Below are positions 18,441-25,830 of a stretch of 38,352 nucleotides of DNA, one piece after another. Origin of the DNA: Thermodesulfobacteriota bacterium (lineage in GTDB: Bacteria; Desulfobacterota; Anaeroferrophillalia; Anaeroferrophillales; Tharpellaceae); assembly GCA_024763535.1 (NCBI GenBank), contig JANTFH010000018.1:1-38352 (forward strand), in the 5' to 3' direction. A program made the translations under genes and the position numbers. Positions within the stretch are counted from its first letter, which is position 1; the number at the start of each line of letters is the position of its first letter. The notes under the pieces are model-generated. The model was not told where the DNA came from and searched no databases. It saw only the letters and a list, made by a program, of their open reading frames with translations.

Positions 18441-18486
18441 TGTTTATGATCTCAAGGTTAGTTATAGAACCTTGAGATCATAAACA
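18441..18486. repeat. Perfect 19-bp inverted repeat between cytochrome and kinase genes
   Basis: The arms 18441-18459 and 18468-18486 are perfect inverted complements (core GATCTCAAGGTT / AACCTTGAGATC) around an 8-nt loop. The element starts 9 nt beyond the cytochrome stop codon and ends about 49 nt before the kinase gene. No T-run follows on the minus strand. It may attenuate read-through or protect the cytochrome mRNA, so that the two genes are expressed at different levels. Confidence 0.65.
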
Positions 18487-18494
18487 TATGATTT

Positions 18495-19271
18495 TTAAAG
18501 ATTTAGATCATGGGCGGTATTGTGGCACTCTCCACAAGTCGGGAATTTTTTCATCATCCCGGCAGAATGGGGAATGCTGTGGCAGTCCTGACAAGCCGGA
18601 ACCATCTTGTGTTTTTCTTTATGGCAGGCGGCACAGGAGAGAGCCCGGTGTTTAGATGCGCTGGCACTTAATTGGTTAAAGGCTTCATCGTGACATGCGC
18701 CACAGCTTTTTGATGGAGTAGCATCGTTGTAGACTATAACTAGAGGTTTGTGAGCTTGATGACACTTACCACAATCCGCCTGCACCATAGTGTTGTTATG
18801 GGGGGTATGGCAGTTGACGCATTGGGGTACCTGAGCATGTTGCTGGTGGCATGCTGTACAAGCCATAGTTGTATGGAAACTTTTATTTTCCTGGAGTTGC
18901 GTGCCTTGTTCCTGATGACAGGTCAAACACGGTCCGGTTATATCCTTGGCCAGATGCAGGACTAAAGGCGTATGGGGATTGCTGTGACAGCTGAGACATT
19001 TTTTTAGCTCGTAATGAGCTTTGTCGCTGTGACAACTGTTGCAGGCGGGGATATTGTCTCGTACAGCCGGGGGGTGTCCCTCATGACACTCCAAGCAGGT
19101 TACCTCGGTTTTGTGGGCCCCGCCCTGGGCGGCAATGTCAGCAGGTGGTTGCGTATGGCACTTGACACAGTCGTCATTGCTGAGTTCAGCTGCCAGGCTT
19201 ATTGATGTAAAAGCCTGAGTTAGACTCAGGCTGAGTGTCAAGGCTATACAGATCGTTATCAATCTTTTCAT
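18495..19271 (-). CDS. Periplasmic dodecahaem c-type cytochrome
   Basis: A 258-aa protein with a Sec signal peptide (to about residue 28, SISLAAE) and twelve CXXCH motifs (CVKCH, CLECH, CNSCH, CLSCH, CLTCH, CTACH, CVNCH, CGKCH, CGACH, CAACH, CQDCH, CGECH). That is one haem per about 19 residues of mature protein. Extra histidines (CHQQHAQ, CHKEKHK, CHEGHPP) are suited to bis-His ligation. Such compact proteins act as periplasmic electron carriers or storage wires. GGGGAG lies about 9 nt before the ATG, and a sigma-54-like promoter is found at 19344-19360. It is divergent from the regulator gene at 19956 and upstream of the kinase gene. The redox partner is unknown. Confidence 0.9.
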   Translation of the reverse strand: MKRLITICIALTLSLSLTQAFTSISLAAELSNDDCVKCHTQPPADIAAQGGAHKTEVTCLECHEGHPPAVRDNIPACNSCHSDKAHYELKKCLSCHSNPHTPLVLHLAKDITGPCLTCHQEQGTQLQENKSFHTTMACTACHQQHAQVPQCVNCHTPHNNTMVQADCGKCHQAHKPLVIVYNDATPSKSCGACHDEAFNQLSASASKHRALSCAACHKEKHKMVPACQDCHSIPHSAGMMKKFPTCGECHNTAHDLNL

Positions 19272-19343
19272 ATCTTTTTCTCCCCGTTTTTTACCTGGTT
19301 AGAATATAAATATTAATTTTATAATTCCGATTCGGTTATTGCT

Positions 19344-19360
19344 AGCAATGATTGTTCCTT
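19344..19360 (-). promoter_or_regulatory. Sigma-54-like promoter of the 12-haem cytochrome gene
   Basis: Read on the minus strand the sequence is AAGGAACAATCATTGCT. GG and GC are 10 bp apart, with TTGCT at -12 and AC at the right place after GG. The departures from TTGGCAC are A for T and A for C in the -24 part. It lies about 70 bp upstream of the ATG at 19271. Confidence 0.5.
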
Positions 19361-19701
19361 GAATGATGTCGAGATTCATATAGTCACTCAGGTTCGTTTT
19401 GAAAGTTTATGGAGTCGGGCTGAAAAATTATAACTTTAGGTTGGTTAAGATCATTTGTGTGTGTGGAGAAGGGTGGTGTAGTATATGGTCGTTGGGAAAT
19501 TTGTAAAGTTTGGCATTGTCAGTTGTTTTGGTATTTTGCTGATGGTTTCCGCTTTGAAAAAACAAAAAGATATTCTTAATAAAAGTGCTTGTTTGCGGAT
19601 ACGCTATTTAAATTTTGAGTTGCGGGTCTTAAGCCTTTATTACTGATTAATGGCCGACTGGTTGCTACCCTAAAAGATGGGAGCTCTGGGTCTGATTTCC
19701 T

Positions 19702-19715
19702 GGGTTATATGCCCC
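19702..19715. promoter_or_regulatory. Motif GGGYTATNTSSCCC, copy 1
   Basis: GGGTTATATGCCCC is an imperfect dyad shared with three other intergenic regions upstream of cytochrome genes in this window. This copy lies between the divergent cytochrome and activator genes, 74 bp from the plus-strand promoter candidate. It is proposed as an activator site, possibly for the activator encoded here. Confidence 0.55.
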
Positions 19716-19779
19716 AATAGGGTCAGATAGCACAATGAACTGATCGTGGAAAAAGCCTGTCTTGCTGGTTTGTAAGGAG

Positions 19780-19796
19780 TTCGCATAAATATTGCA
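19780..19796 (+). promoter_or_regulatory. Candidate sigma-54 promoter for the NtrC-family gene
   Basis: TTCGCATAAATATTGCA has a perfect -12 part (TTGCA) at the correct spacing, but CG in place of the nearly invariant GG at -24. Start of transcription would be near 19808, giving a leader of about 148 nt. The -24 mismatch keeps this tentative. Confidence 0.3.
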
Positions 19797-19955
19797 TGTT
19801 CTTGTCAACTTAAAATTAATTATTCTTTAATAAAGTTTAAGGTAAGAGTTGATTTTTGTTCTATCTCTCTGCTACATATAGTATAGTCTAATAGTCAGCT
19901 TTGATGATGCTATAGAAAATCAAGGAGTGACGAGCTTTCTGGAGGTAAGACGGGA

Positions 19956-21362
19956 ATGTCCAAAAAACGGGTTCTGGTTGTCGATGATGAACATCTTATA
20001 CGATGGTCTCTAGTTCGGGCTCTAGATGAAGCCGGTTATCAGGCTGAAGCCGCTGAGACTGGAGCTGAAGCCCGGGCTAAATATCGTGATTTTCGACCAA
20101 ATATGGTGCTACTGGATATATGTTTGCCCGACGCTAATGGTACTGATTTGCTGCGGGAATTCAAGGATGACGACAAAGACCTGGTTGTCATTATGATTAC
20201 GGCTCATTCCGATGCCGACTCCGCTGTTAGTACTCTCAAGATCGGTGCAACTGATTATATCGGCAAGCCTTTCGATTTGGAGGATGTTCTGCATTCAGTC
20301 GAGCAGGCTTTTGAAAAGCAGCGTTTGCAGAATGAGAATGCCTATTTTCGTCGAGTTTTGAAAGGAAAGATCGAGAGTGATAACCTGGTTGGCAACTGTC
20401 CCAAAATGATCGAGGTTTATAAATTAATTAAAATTGCCGCCGATGCCGATGCCAAAACTGTTTTAATTACTGGTGCCAGCGGTACCGGTAAAGAACTGGT
20501 CGCCCGGGCTATTCATATGCATAGCTCCCGTTCAAAGGAACCCTTTATCGATGTCAACTGTGCTGCAATTCCTGACTCATTGCTCGAGAATGAACTGTTT
20601 GGTCACGAACGGGGGGCTTACACGGATGCCTCACAAAAACAGAAGGGTATATTTGAAATGGCTGAAGGGGGAACTGTTTTCCTTGATGAAATTGGTGATA
20701 TGCCTATCTCTATGCAGGCTAAAGTATTGAAAATTATTGAAAACAGAAGATATCGGCGTCTGGGCGGCAACAACGATGTTTTTTCCGACGTCAGGATTGT
20801 GGCGGCGACTAATCAGAATCTGCCGCAGATGGTAAAAGAAGGGAAATTCCGGGCCGACCTTTTTTACCGTTTGAATGTCATGCCTATAATATTGCCCTCT
20901 CTGCTTGAGAGGAAGATGGACATCCCGCAACTTACAGCCTATTTTATCAATCGTTTTAATGGCGAATACGGCCGTAATATTGAAGGGGTCGATGCTTATG
21001 CCATGCACAATCTTATGGCTTATGACTGGCCCGGTAATGTCCGTGAATTGCGTAATGCCATAGAAAGAGCCATGATGCTCGAGCGGAGTAACAGCCTGAC
21101 ATCACAGTATTTCAGTTCGGATATCATCGATGCTGGTAAACTTGAAACGAATGATGCCGAGGCCGGGGTTGGGGAAGACTGTTTTTCGATGGGCCAGATC
21201 CGTCTGCCCAAAGACGGGATTTCCCTGGATGAAGTTGAAAAACAGCTTATTCAGATGGCTTTAAAACGCTGGGACGGCAATCAGACCAAAGCGGCCGAGT
21301 GTTTGCGTATGAGTCGGGATACTTTGCGTTACCGAATGAAGAAATTCAACCTACACAAATAG
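19956..21362 (+). CDS. NtrC-family sigma-54 response regulator
   Basis: A 468-aa protein with receiver, AAA+ and Fis-type DNA-binding domains in the usual order and length. The receiver has the acidic pocket VVDDEH, phospho-acceptor Asp54 (MVLLDICLPDANG) and Lys104 (GKPFD). The AAA+ domain has Walker A GASGTGKE (173-180) and Walker B GGTVFLDEIGD. Its L1 loop reads GAYTDA (220-225) where the family has GAFTGA. The C-terminal helix-turn-helix is GNQTKAAECLRMSRDTLRYR. When phosphorylated it would activate RNA polymerase with sigma-54. The kinase encoded at 16485-18392 is the natural partner, and the nearby cytochrome promoters the likely targets. GGAGGT precedes the ATG. The 13+2-haem cytochrome gene follows after 88 bp and is probably in the same transcript. 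Confidence 0.93.
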   Translation: MSKKRVLVVDDEHLIRWSLVRALDEAGYQAEAAETGAEARAKYRDFRPNMVLLDICLPDANGTDLLREFKDDDKDLVVIMITAHSDADSAVSTLKIGATDYIGKPFDLEDVLHSVEQAFEKQRLQNENAYFRRVLKGKIESDNLVGNCPKMIEVYKLIKIAADADAKTVLITGASGTGKELVARAIHMHSSRSKEPFIDVNCAAIPDSLLENELFGHERGAYTDASQKQKGIFEMAEGGTVFLDEIGDMPISMQAKVLKIIENRRYRRLGGNNDVFSDVRIVAATNQNLPQMVKEGKFRADLFYRLNVMPIILPSLLERKMDIPQLTAYFINRFNGEYGRNIEGVDAYAMHNLMAYDWPGNVRELRNAIERAMMLERSNSLTSQYFSSDIIDAGKLETNDAEAGVGEDCFSMGQIRLPKDGISLDEVEKQLIQMALKRWDGNQTKAAECLRMSRDTLRYRMKKFNLHK

Positions 21363-21450
21363 ATTCTGGTGCGATGAGCCGTCTTTGGACGAGGCCGGAG
21401 ACGAATACTGCTCGGAATCATTTGTGGGCATTAATCTTAAGGCTTCCTGC

Positions 21451-22806
21451 ATGAAAAACTTAAAAATCATTTGCCGGTTAGTGGTTTGTTGCGGTCTGAT
21501 TTTGATTTGTGTCCTCTCTTTCTCGCATACGGCCACAGCTGACTGCATAACTGGAGCCTGTCATCAGCAGTTAAAATCTTTTGCCCGGCTGCATGAGCCC
21601 GTAGGTGAGGGTGACTGTCAGGCCTGTCATGAAGCTGTGGTTTCCGAGCACCCGTTGGAAAAAGGTCAGAGCTTTAAGCTTTTTGCTGAAGGGAGAGATT
21701 TATGCCTTTCATGTCATGATGCTTTTGATCCGGCGGCGGGGAAACTTCATCCTGCAGTGGCCGAGGGTGAATGTCTGGTATGTCACGATCCCCATGGTGG
21801 AAGCCGTATCGGGCTCTTGAAGAACGCCGATGATGTAAAGATGATCTGTCTTGAATGTCATGACGCAAACTCTTTTGAACAAAAGTTTGTGCATGGACCG
21901 GTTGCTGCCGGAGCCTGCCTGGAGTGTCATACGCCCCACCAGTCAAGATATGAGAAGCTCTTGTTGTCGGATCCTAAATCTTTGTGTCTTAAATGTCATG
22001 CCGAGCTGGCTGCCGGTCTTGAAGGTGCAACGGTTATCCATGCACCGGTTGATGATGGAACCTGCAGTGATTGTCATGAAACTCATGGCAGTTCTTTTGT
22101 CCACCTGTTGAAAGAGGATGGCATAAAAATGTGTTTTTCCTGTCATGAAGAACTGGCCGACAAATATAACAAGGCCCGGACTAAACATGCCGCTCTTTAT
22201 AAGGATGACCACTGCGGCAATTGCCACGCACCCCATTTTTCGAATCATGCCTCCTTGTTGACGACTGAGCGTGAGAGTGATCTTTGTCTGCGTTGTCATG
22301 GTCAGGATGATTTCCGGCGTTCAAAGAGTTTGAAGAATATCCGGGCCGAACTAGCCGCAAATGAGCACCTGCATGGTCCTCTTGTCGACGGTAAATGTTC
22401 TACCTGTCACGACCCTCACGGTTCCGACTTCTTTCGTCTTCTGGTCGATGCCTATCCCGAAACTTTCTATGCCCCGTACCGTAAAGGTACTTACGCCTTC
22501 TGTCTGGACTGTCATGAAGAGAACCTTTTGCGCTTTCCCGAAACCTCTATCTACACCCGCTTTCGTGATGGTAAGCGTAACCTGCACTATATCCATGTTG
22601 CCGACCCACGCAAGGGTCGCAGTTGCCGGGCTTGTCATCGGGCCCATGCCAGTAACGGTCCCAAGTTGATGAACGAAACCGGGGCTTCTTTTGGAAACTG
22701 GAAAATTCCCCTGCGCCTGGTTCTGACCGAAACCGGCGGCAGTTGCTCTCCCGGTTGTCATCGTCGTATGTCTTACGACCGTAAAAATCCTGTAACTGAA
22801 AAATAA
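21451..22806 (+). CDS. Multihaem c-type cytochrome (13 CXXCH plus CX4CH and CX3CH)
   Basis: A 451-aa exported cytochrome of the doubled-CXXCH type. I start it at ATG 21451, which gives a normal signal peptide (to about residue 31, THTATAD-like end). The longer frame from 21385 would bury it. Thirteen CXXCH motifs are spaced in pairs with the recurrent pattern HGPVxxGxCxxCHxPH (for example VHGPVAAGACLECHTPH, LHGPLVDGKCSTCHDPH). Two non-canonical sites frame the protein: CITGACH right after the signal and CSPGCH near the end, giving up to 15 haems. A periplasmic or outer-membrane-associated electron-transfer role is expected. It follows the activator gene by 88 bp. The exact partner is unknown. 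Confidence 0.9.
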   Translation: MKNLKIICRLVVCCGLILICVLSFSHTATADCITGACHQQLKSFARLHEPVGEGDCQACHEAVVSEHPLEKGQSFKLFAEGRDLCLSCHDAFDPAAGKLHPAVAEGECLVCHDPHGGSRIGLLKNADDVKMICLECHDANSFEQKFVHGPVAAGACLECHTPHQSRYEKLLLSDPKSLCLKCHAELAAGLEGATVIHAPVDDGTCSDCHETHGSSFVHLLKEDGIKMCFSCHEELADKYNKARTKHAALYKDDHCGNCHAPHFSNHASLLTTERESDLCLRCHGQDDFRRSKSLKNIRAELAANEHLHGPLVDGKCSTCHDPHGSDFFRLLVDAYPETFYAPYRKGTYAFCLDCHEENLLRFPETSIYTRFRDGKRNLHYIHVADPRKGRSCRACHRAHASNGPKLMNETGASFGNWKIPLRLVLTETGGSCSPGCHRRMSYDRKNPVTEK

Positions 22807-22863
22807 TGATATCTTTTATTTTTTTCACAACTTAAGATTTTTTAACATCTTACCTGCCCCTTT

Positions 22864-22912
22864 GGGTGAAATAACTCTCCTTGTCTGACTGTTGTAGTGG
22901 GCTATGTGCCCC
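22864..22912. promoter_or_regulatory. Motif GGGYTATNTSSCCC, copy 2, with degenerate inverted partner
   Basis: GGGCTATGTGCCCC (22899-22912) fits the motif fully. GGGTGAAATAACTC (22864-22877) resembles the reverse form GGGGGAAATAGCCC found at 31888, with 11 of 14 bases equal. The centres are 35 bp apart, against 34 bp at the 31888-31935 site. The clear copy is 141 bp upstream of the -24 element at 23046. Confidence 0.6.
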
Positions 22913-23043
22913 ACCCCGGTGATTGCCGAGCTTCAAGATGGTATTGTAGTTGCTGTTGAAAATTTTTTTGAGTTATCGTAAGTAGACGAATATATAAACT
23001 TATTAAGCAATGTGCGGGATGTTTGTTGTTGTGTTGTCGGATT

Positions 23044-23060
23044 TTGGCATAAAAGATGCT
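23044..23060 (+). promoter_or_regulatory. Sigma-54 promoter of the tetrahaem cytochrome gene
   Basis: TTGGCATAAAAGATGCT carries TTGGCA and TGCT with the exact 10-bp GG-to-GC spacing, and matches the consensus except T at the last base of TGGCAC and A for the first T of TTGC. Transcription would start near 23072. The promoter at 32076 has nearly the same sequence form (TGGCAT-N5-ATGCT). Confidence 0.75.
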
Positions 23061-23225
23061 GTCCTGAATTAATATAGAGATGCTAGAATCTTACGGTATT
23101 AAAGATCTTTGGGGGAAGATCTCGATTATTTTAACCAATGTGTAGTTGGAGACTGGACGTGCACATGTAAATTTAAGGAGAATGTGACGAAATTAAGATC
23201 AAATATGTTTGAGAGGAAATATATT

Positions 23226-23912
23226 ATGAAGAGATATATGATAATTTTCCTGTGCGTTGCCGCCCTGACTTTCTGTGCTTCACAGGTCTTTGCCGGCGCT
23301 GCACCGGGAACCGGAATCGTGGGTTCAAAACACGATATGAATGTGGTTCCTGGAGCCACTCCAGATTCACAAAATCGTGTATGTGCTTTCTGTCATACAC
23401 CTCATCACGCTTTAGACGATGCCACGGCTGATTACCTGCCTTTGTGGTCGCATGAATTAACCAGTTTAACCTTTACCGATTATGATTCAATAACTTTTGA
23501 CGGTGGTGGTCATAAAGCTGCTGACAGCCTGACCGGTCCGTCTCGACTCTGCATGAGTTGTCACGATGGGGCCGTAGCTGTGGATCAGCATTATGGTCAG
23601 CCCGGCGGCCTGGTCCGTTCCGGTGACAGTTGGGGTGAAATCGGGGTTGGTGCAGGTGGTGATTTGAGTAACGATCATCCCATCGGCTTTGACTACACGG
23701 CAGTTGCCGTTGTCGTTGACGATGAAATCCGTTTGGCTACTACGCCGGTACCCAATCCTAATGTCGATACGATTGCCGATCTGCTTTGGGATGGTAAATG
23801 GATGACTTGTGCCTCATGCCATGACGTTCATAACACGGATGCCAATGAAGATTACTTTCTTTACGGTCCTCAGGCTAACTCCGATTTTTGCCTGATTTGT
23901 CACGATAAATAG
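23226..23912 (+). CDS. Tetrahaem c-type cytochrome
   Basis: A 228-aa exported protein. The start at 23226 follows GAGAGGA and gives a signal peptide (MKRYMIIFLCVAALTFCASQ, cleavage after VFAGA). There are four CXXCH motifs: CAFCHTPHHA, CMSCHDGAVAV, CASCHDVHNT and CLICHDK. The opening GSKHDMNVVPG and the CAFCHTPH...LPLWSHE layout are shared with the N-terminal part of the 28916-30565 cytochrome (NTKHNLSIHGPG, CIFCHVPH, PLWNRE), so the two are related. It is a single-gene unit with its own sigma-54 promoter and a strong terminator. That suggests a separately controlled, soluble periplasmic or secreted electron carrier. Confidence 0.9.
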   Translation: MKRYMIIFLCVAALTFCASQVFAGAAPGTGIVGSKHDMNVVPGATPDSQNRVCAFCHTPHHALDDATADYLPLWSHELTSLTFTDYDSITFDGGGHKAADSLTGPSRLCMSCHDGAVAVDQHYGQPGGLVRSGDSWGEIGVGAGGDLSNDHPIGFDYTAVAVVVDDEIRLATTPVPNPNVDTIADLLWDGKWMTCASCHDVHNTDANEDYFLYGPQANSDFCLICHDK

Positions 23913-23940
23913 TAGTTTCAGTTGGTGTCAGTCAATGTAA

Positions 23941-23970
23941 GGCTGCCGGAATCTACCGGCGGCCTTTTTT
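23941..23970 (+). terminator. Rho-independent terminator after the tetrahaem cytochrome
   Basis: GGCTGCCGG (23941-23949) pairs with CCGGCGGCC (23956-23964), nine pairs including one T-G, around a 6-nt loop, followed directly by six T. It separates this gene from the conduit operon. Confidence 0.9.
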
Positions 23971-23985
23971 AGGTTGCGTAAATTC

Positions 23986-24015
23986 TTGAGTAAATGGTAT
24001 AGTTATTAATATAAC
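23986..24015 (+). promoter_or_regulatory. Candidate sigma-70 promoter of the conduit operon
   Basis: TTGAGT (23986-23991) and TATAAC (24010-24015) are 18 bp apart, between the terminator above and ATG 24037. No sigma-54 element or motif copy is present in this gap, so the operon may be controlled differently from the other cytochrome genes. Confidence 0.35.
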
Positions 24016-24036
24016 AAAGCCGGAATGGAGTTTTAG

Positions 24037-25146
24037 ATGTCTGTAACTGTTACCGTAAACCGTTGTCATGTCATTAGAATAGCTTGTTCTGCCGTCCTTC
24101 TGTATCTATTAATTCTGCTCTCCGCCTGTGCCGCTCCTGAAGTCGCAGGTCCCCAGGGGTCAGTTTTCTTTCCGCCTGCACCCAATCCGCCACGGCTCCA
24201 ATATCTGACCATGATCTCCAGTTCGGCTGATGTCGATGGTAAAAAACTGGGGGGCCTTTCAATCATAGCGGTTGGCGACACTCGTGCTGAAAAACCAAAA
24301 CCTATTATAAAACCTTATGGTATTACAGTAAGTAATGGCAAACTTTACGTTTGTGATACTGCCCCCGGCCGGCTGATTGTCATTGATCCGGCTCGTAAAA
24401 GTTTTGAGTTTCTGAAAGGAAACTATAGTTTTGGTAAACTGAAAAAACCAATTAGTTCTGAAATCGATAGTGACGGAAATCTCTACGTGGCCGATGCCGT
24501 ACGTAAGGAGGTCCTGGTTTATGGTCCAAGCGGTAATTTTCTTCGTGCTTTTGGTAAATCTCTGGGTATGAAACCGGTTGATGTCGCTATTTATGGTGAC
24601 TATCTCTATGTCTTGGATCTGCATAATCATGACGTTAAAATACTTGACCGTAAGAGTGGTAAACATCTTGAAACTATTGGTAAAATCCAAGATGGGAAGC
24701 ATCTTTTGTCTATGCCTATCAGTATCGATAGCGGTCCTAAAGGAAGCCTTTTTATCTCAAACATGAGTTCCGGAAAGATTGTTAACCTCGACCGTGACGG
24801 TCATCTGCTGGGCGAGTTTGGGAAGCTTGGTGATGGGTTTGGTCAATTCGGTCGACCGAAAGGTTTGGCTGTAGACGATCATGGTCGCATCTATGTGGTT
24901 GATGCCGCGCACCAGAATGTCCAGATTTTTAATAAAGATGGCCGGCTTTTGATGTTTTTTGGAGATCCTGGATTACCTTTCGGGTCTCTCAATTTGCCGG
25001 CCGGAATTGCGGTGACTTCACAGGGGATTGATCTTTTTAAGAAATATATTGACCCCGCCTTTGAGGTGGAACAGCTGATTTTTGTCACCAGTCAGTTCGG
25101 GCCGGCCAAGATATCAGTTTATGGTCTCGGTAAATTGATGGATTGA
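24037..25146 (+). CDS. NHL-repeat beta-propeller lipoprotein
   Basis: A 369-aa lipoprotein with lipobox LLSAC near residue 31. A proline-rich linker (FFPPAPNPPRLQYLTMIS) leads into an NHL-type propeller of about six blades, with repeat cores such as GRIYVVDAAHQNVQIFNKDG, GNLYVADAVRKEVLVYGPSG and GSLFISNMSSGKIVNLDRDG. GGAG lies 7 nt before the ATG at 24037. It is the first gene of the operon and is paralogous to the lipoprotein at 27878, which shares the PAPxPPR linker. NHL lipoproteins recur beside porin-cytochrome clusters in deltaproteobacteria. A scaffold role for cytochrome or porin assembly at the outer membrane is my inference; no enzyme motif is visible. Confidence 0.82.
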   Translation: MSVTVTVNRCHVIRIACSAVLLYLLILLSACAAPEVAGPQGSVFFPPAPNPPRLQYLTMISSSADVDGKKLGGLSIIAVGDTRAEKPKPIIKPYGITVSNGKLYVCDTAPGRLIVIDPARKSFEFLKGNYSFGKLKKPISSEIDSDGNLYVADAVRKEVLVYGPSGNFLRAFGKSLGMKPVDVAIYGDYLYVLDLHNHDVKILDRKSGKHLETIGKIQDGKHLLSMPISIDSGPKGSLFISNMSSGKIVNLDRDGHLLGEFGKLGDGFGQFGRPKGLAVDDHGRIYVVDAAHQNVQIFNKDGRLLMFFGDPGLPFGSLNLPAGIAVTSQGIDLFKKYIDPAFEVEQLIFVTSQFGPAKISVYGLGKLMD

Positions 25147-25198
25147 ATAGCGTGTGTAAATTTATGAAGATATCCAAAGAATTACTCAGAAGTATTGC

Positions 25199-25807
25199 AT
25201 GATCAATATCCTCAAACTTTATCGTTTTCTTTTTATCATAAGCTTTATGGTCGGGGTCTCTCTTTTGCTAATCGGTTGTGATGCAACCGCCCGCCATAAA
25301 GTTTTGACAACCATCTTCGATGGCGTGCCTAGTCAGATACCGCCCGAAGAAGTTCTTGATGATTATTACAATAAACGGCGTCAGGCCGAACTTGATGCGG
25401 CTGCCGGGTTAGCCTCGAAAGAGGGTAAGATTCCCGGGCGTCATATCTCAAAACATCTTCCCTACGCCGAAAAAAAATGCAAGGATTGTCATGATTTCAG
25501 TACTTCAGTTGGTCTTGTCAAGCCTCCCCGGGAACTGTGTTTTGTCTGTCATCGCGACTTCCTTGATTATATCCTCGAACCTTATGTGCATGGGCCGGTC
25601 GCCGTCGGTGACTGTTCTGCCTGCCATCTGCCGCACTCTTCCGAAAACACCTCACTGTTGGAACTCAATCGTAATGAGATTTGTGACAAGTGTCATCATG
25701 AAGAGCGCCTGGCTGTAGCCATGCATGATAAGGTTATGAACCATGGTCTGGCCTGTGTTGACTGTCATGATGCTCACTACGGTCAGGCTCGCTACTTTCT
25801 CAAATGA
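25199..25807 (+). CDS. Pentahaem c-type cytochrome lipoprotein
   Basis: A 202-aa lipoprotein cytochrome. The signal ends in LLLIGC (Cys near residue 27), a charged linker follows, and five CXXCH motifs lie in the C-terminal two thirds (CKDCH, CFVCH, CSACHLPH, CDKCHHEE, CVDCHDAH). The pattern YVHGPVAVGDCSACHLPHSS matches the doubled-CXXCH family. It lies directly before the beta-barrel gene (23 bp). In known porin-cytochrome conduits a small periplasmic lipoprotein cytochrome plugs the barrel from inside, and this protein fits that position. Whether the lipid anchors it to the inner leaflet of the outer membrane is inferred. Confidence 0.87.
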   Translation: MINILKLYRFLFIISFMVGVSLLLIGCDATARHKVLTTIFDGVPSQIPPEEVLDDYYNKRRQAELDAAAGLASKEGKIPGRHISKHLPYAEKKCKDCHDFSTSVGLVKPPRELCFVCHRDFLDYILEPYVHGPVAVGDCSACHLPHSSENTSLLELNRNEICDKCHHEERLAVAMHDKVMNHGLACVDCHDAHYGQARYFLK

Positions 25808-25830
25808 TTGTTAATGCAGGAAGATTGTAG

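Larger units (their letters stand above)
19272..19955. other. Divergent regulatory region of the cytochrome/regulator locus
   Basis: A 684-bp region between the divergent 12-haem cytochrome and activator genes. It contains a minus-strand sigma-54-like promoter (19344-19360), one copy of the 14-bp motif (19702-19715) with a degenerate neighbour GGGTCAGATAGCAC (19720-19733), and a plus-strand candidate promoter (19780-19796). TTGCTAGCAA (19339-19348) is a small palindrome overlapping the minus promoter. A 53-codon frame at 19485-19646 exists but is not convincing as a gene. Confidence 0.6.
22807..23225. other. Regulatory region upstream of the tetrahaem cytochrome
   Basis: A 419-bp gene-free stretch. 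It holds two motif copies in opposite orientation (22864-22877 degenerate, 22899-22912 clear), a strong sigma-54 promoter (23044-23060) and a leader of about 150 nt ending in GAGAGGA before ATG 23226. No clear terminator follows the preceding cytochrome gene. Confidence 0.6.

Noticed and set aside
19339-19348. TTGCTAGCAA as an operator
   Set aside because: A 10-bp palindrome alone is expected by chance in a region this size, and no second copy was seen.
19485-19646. 53-codon frame with one hydrophobic segment in the divergent regulatory region
   Set aside because: No ribosome site, unremarkable composition, and it lies over a region rich in regulatory sites. Nothing recognisable in the peptide.
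23109-23225. N-terminal extension of the tetrahaem cytochrome from a TTG at 23109
   Set aside because: It would bury the signal peptide that begins at ATG 23226, which has its own GAGAGGA ribosome site.
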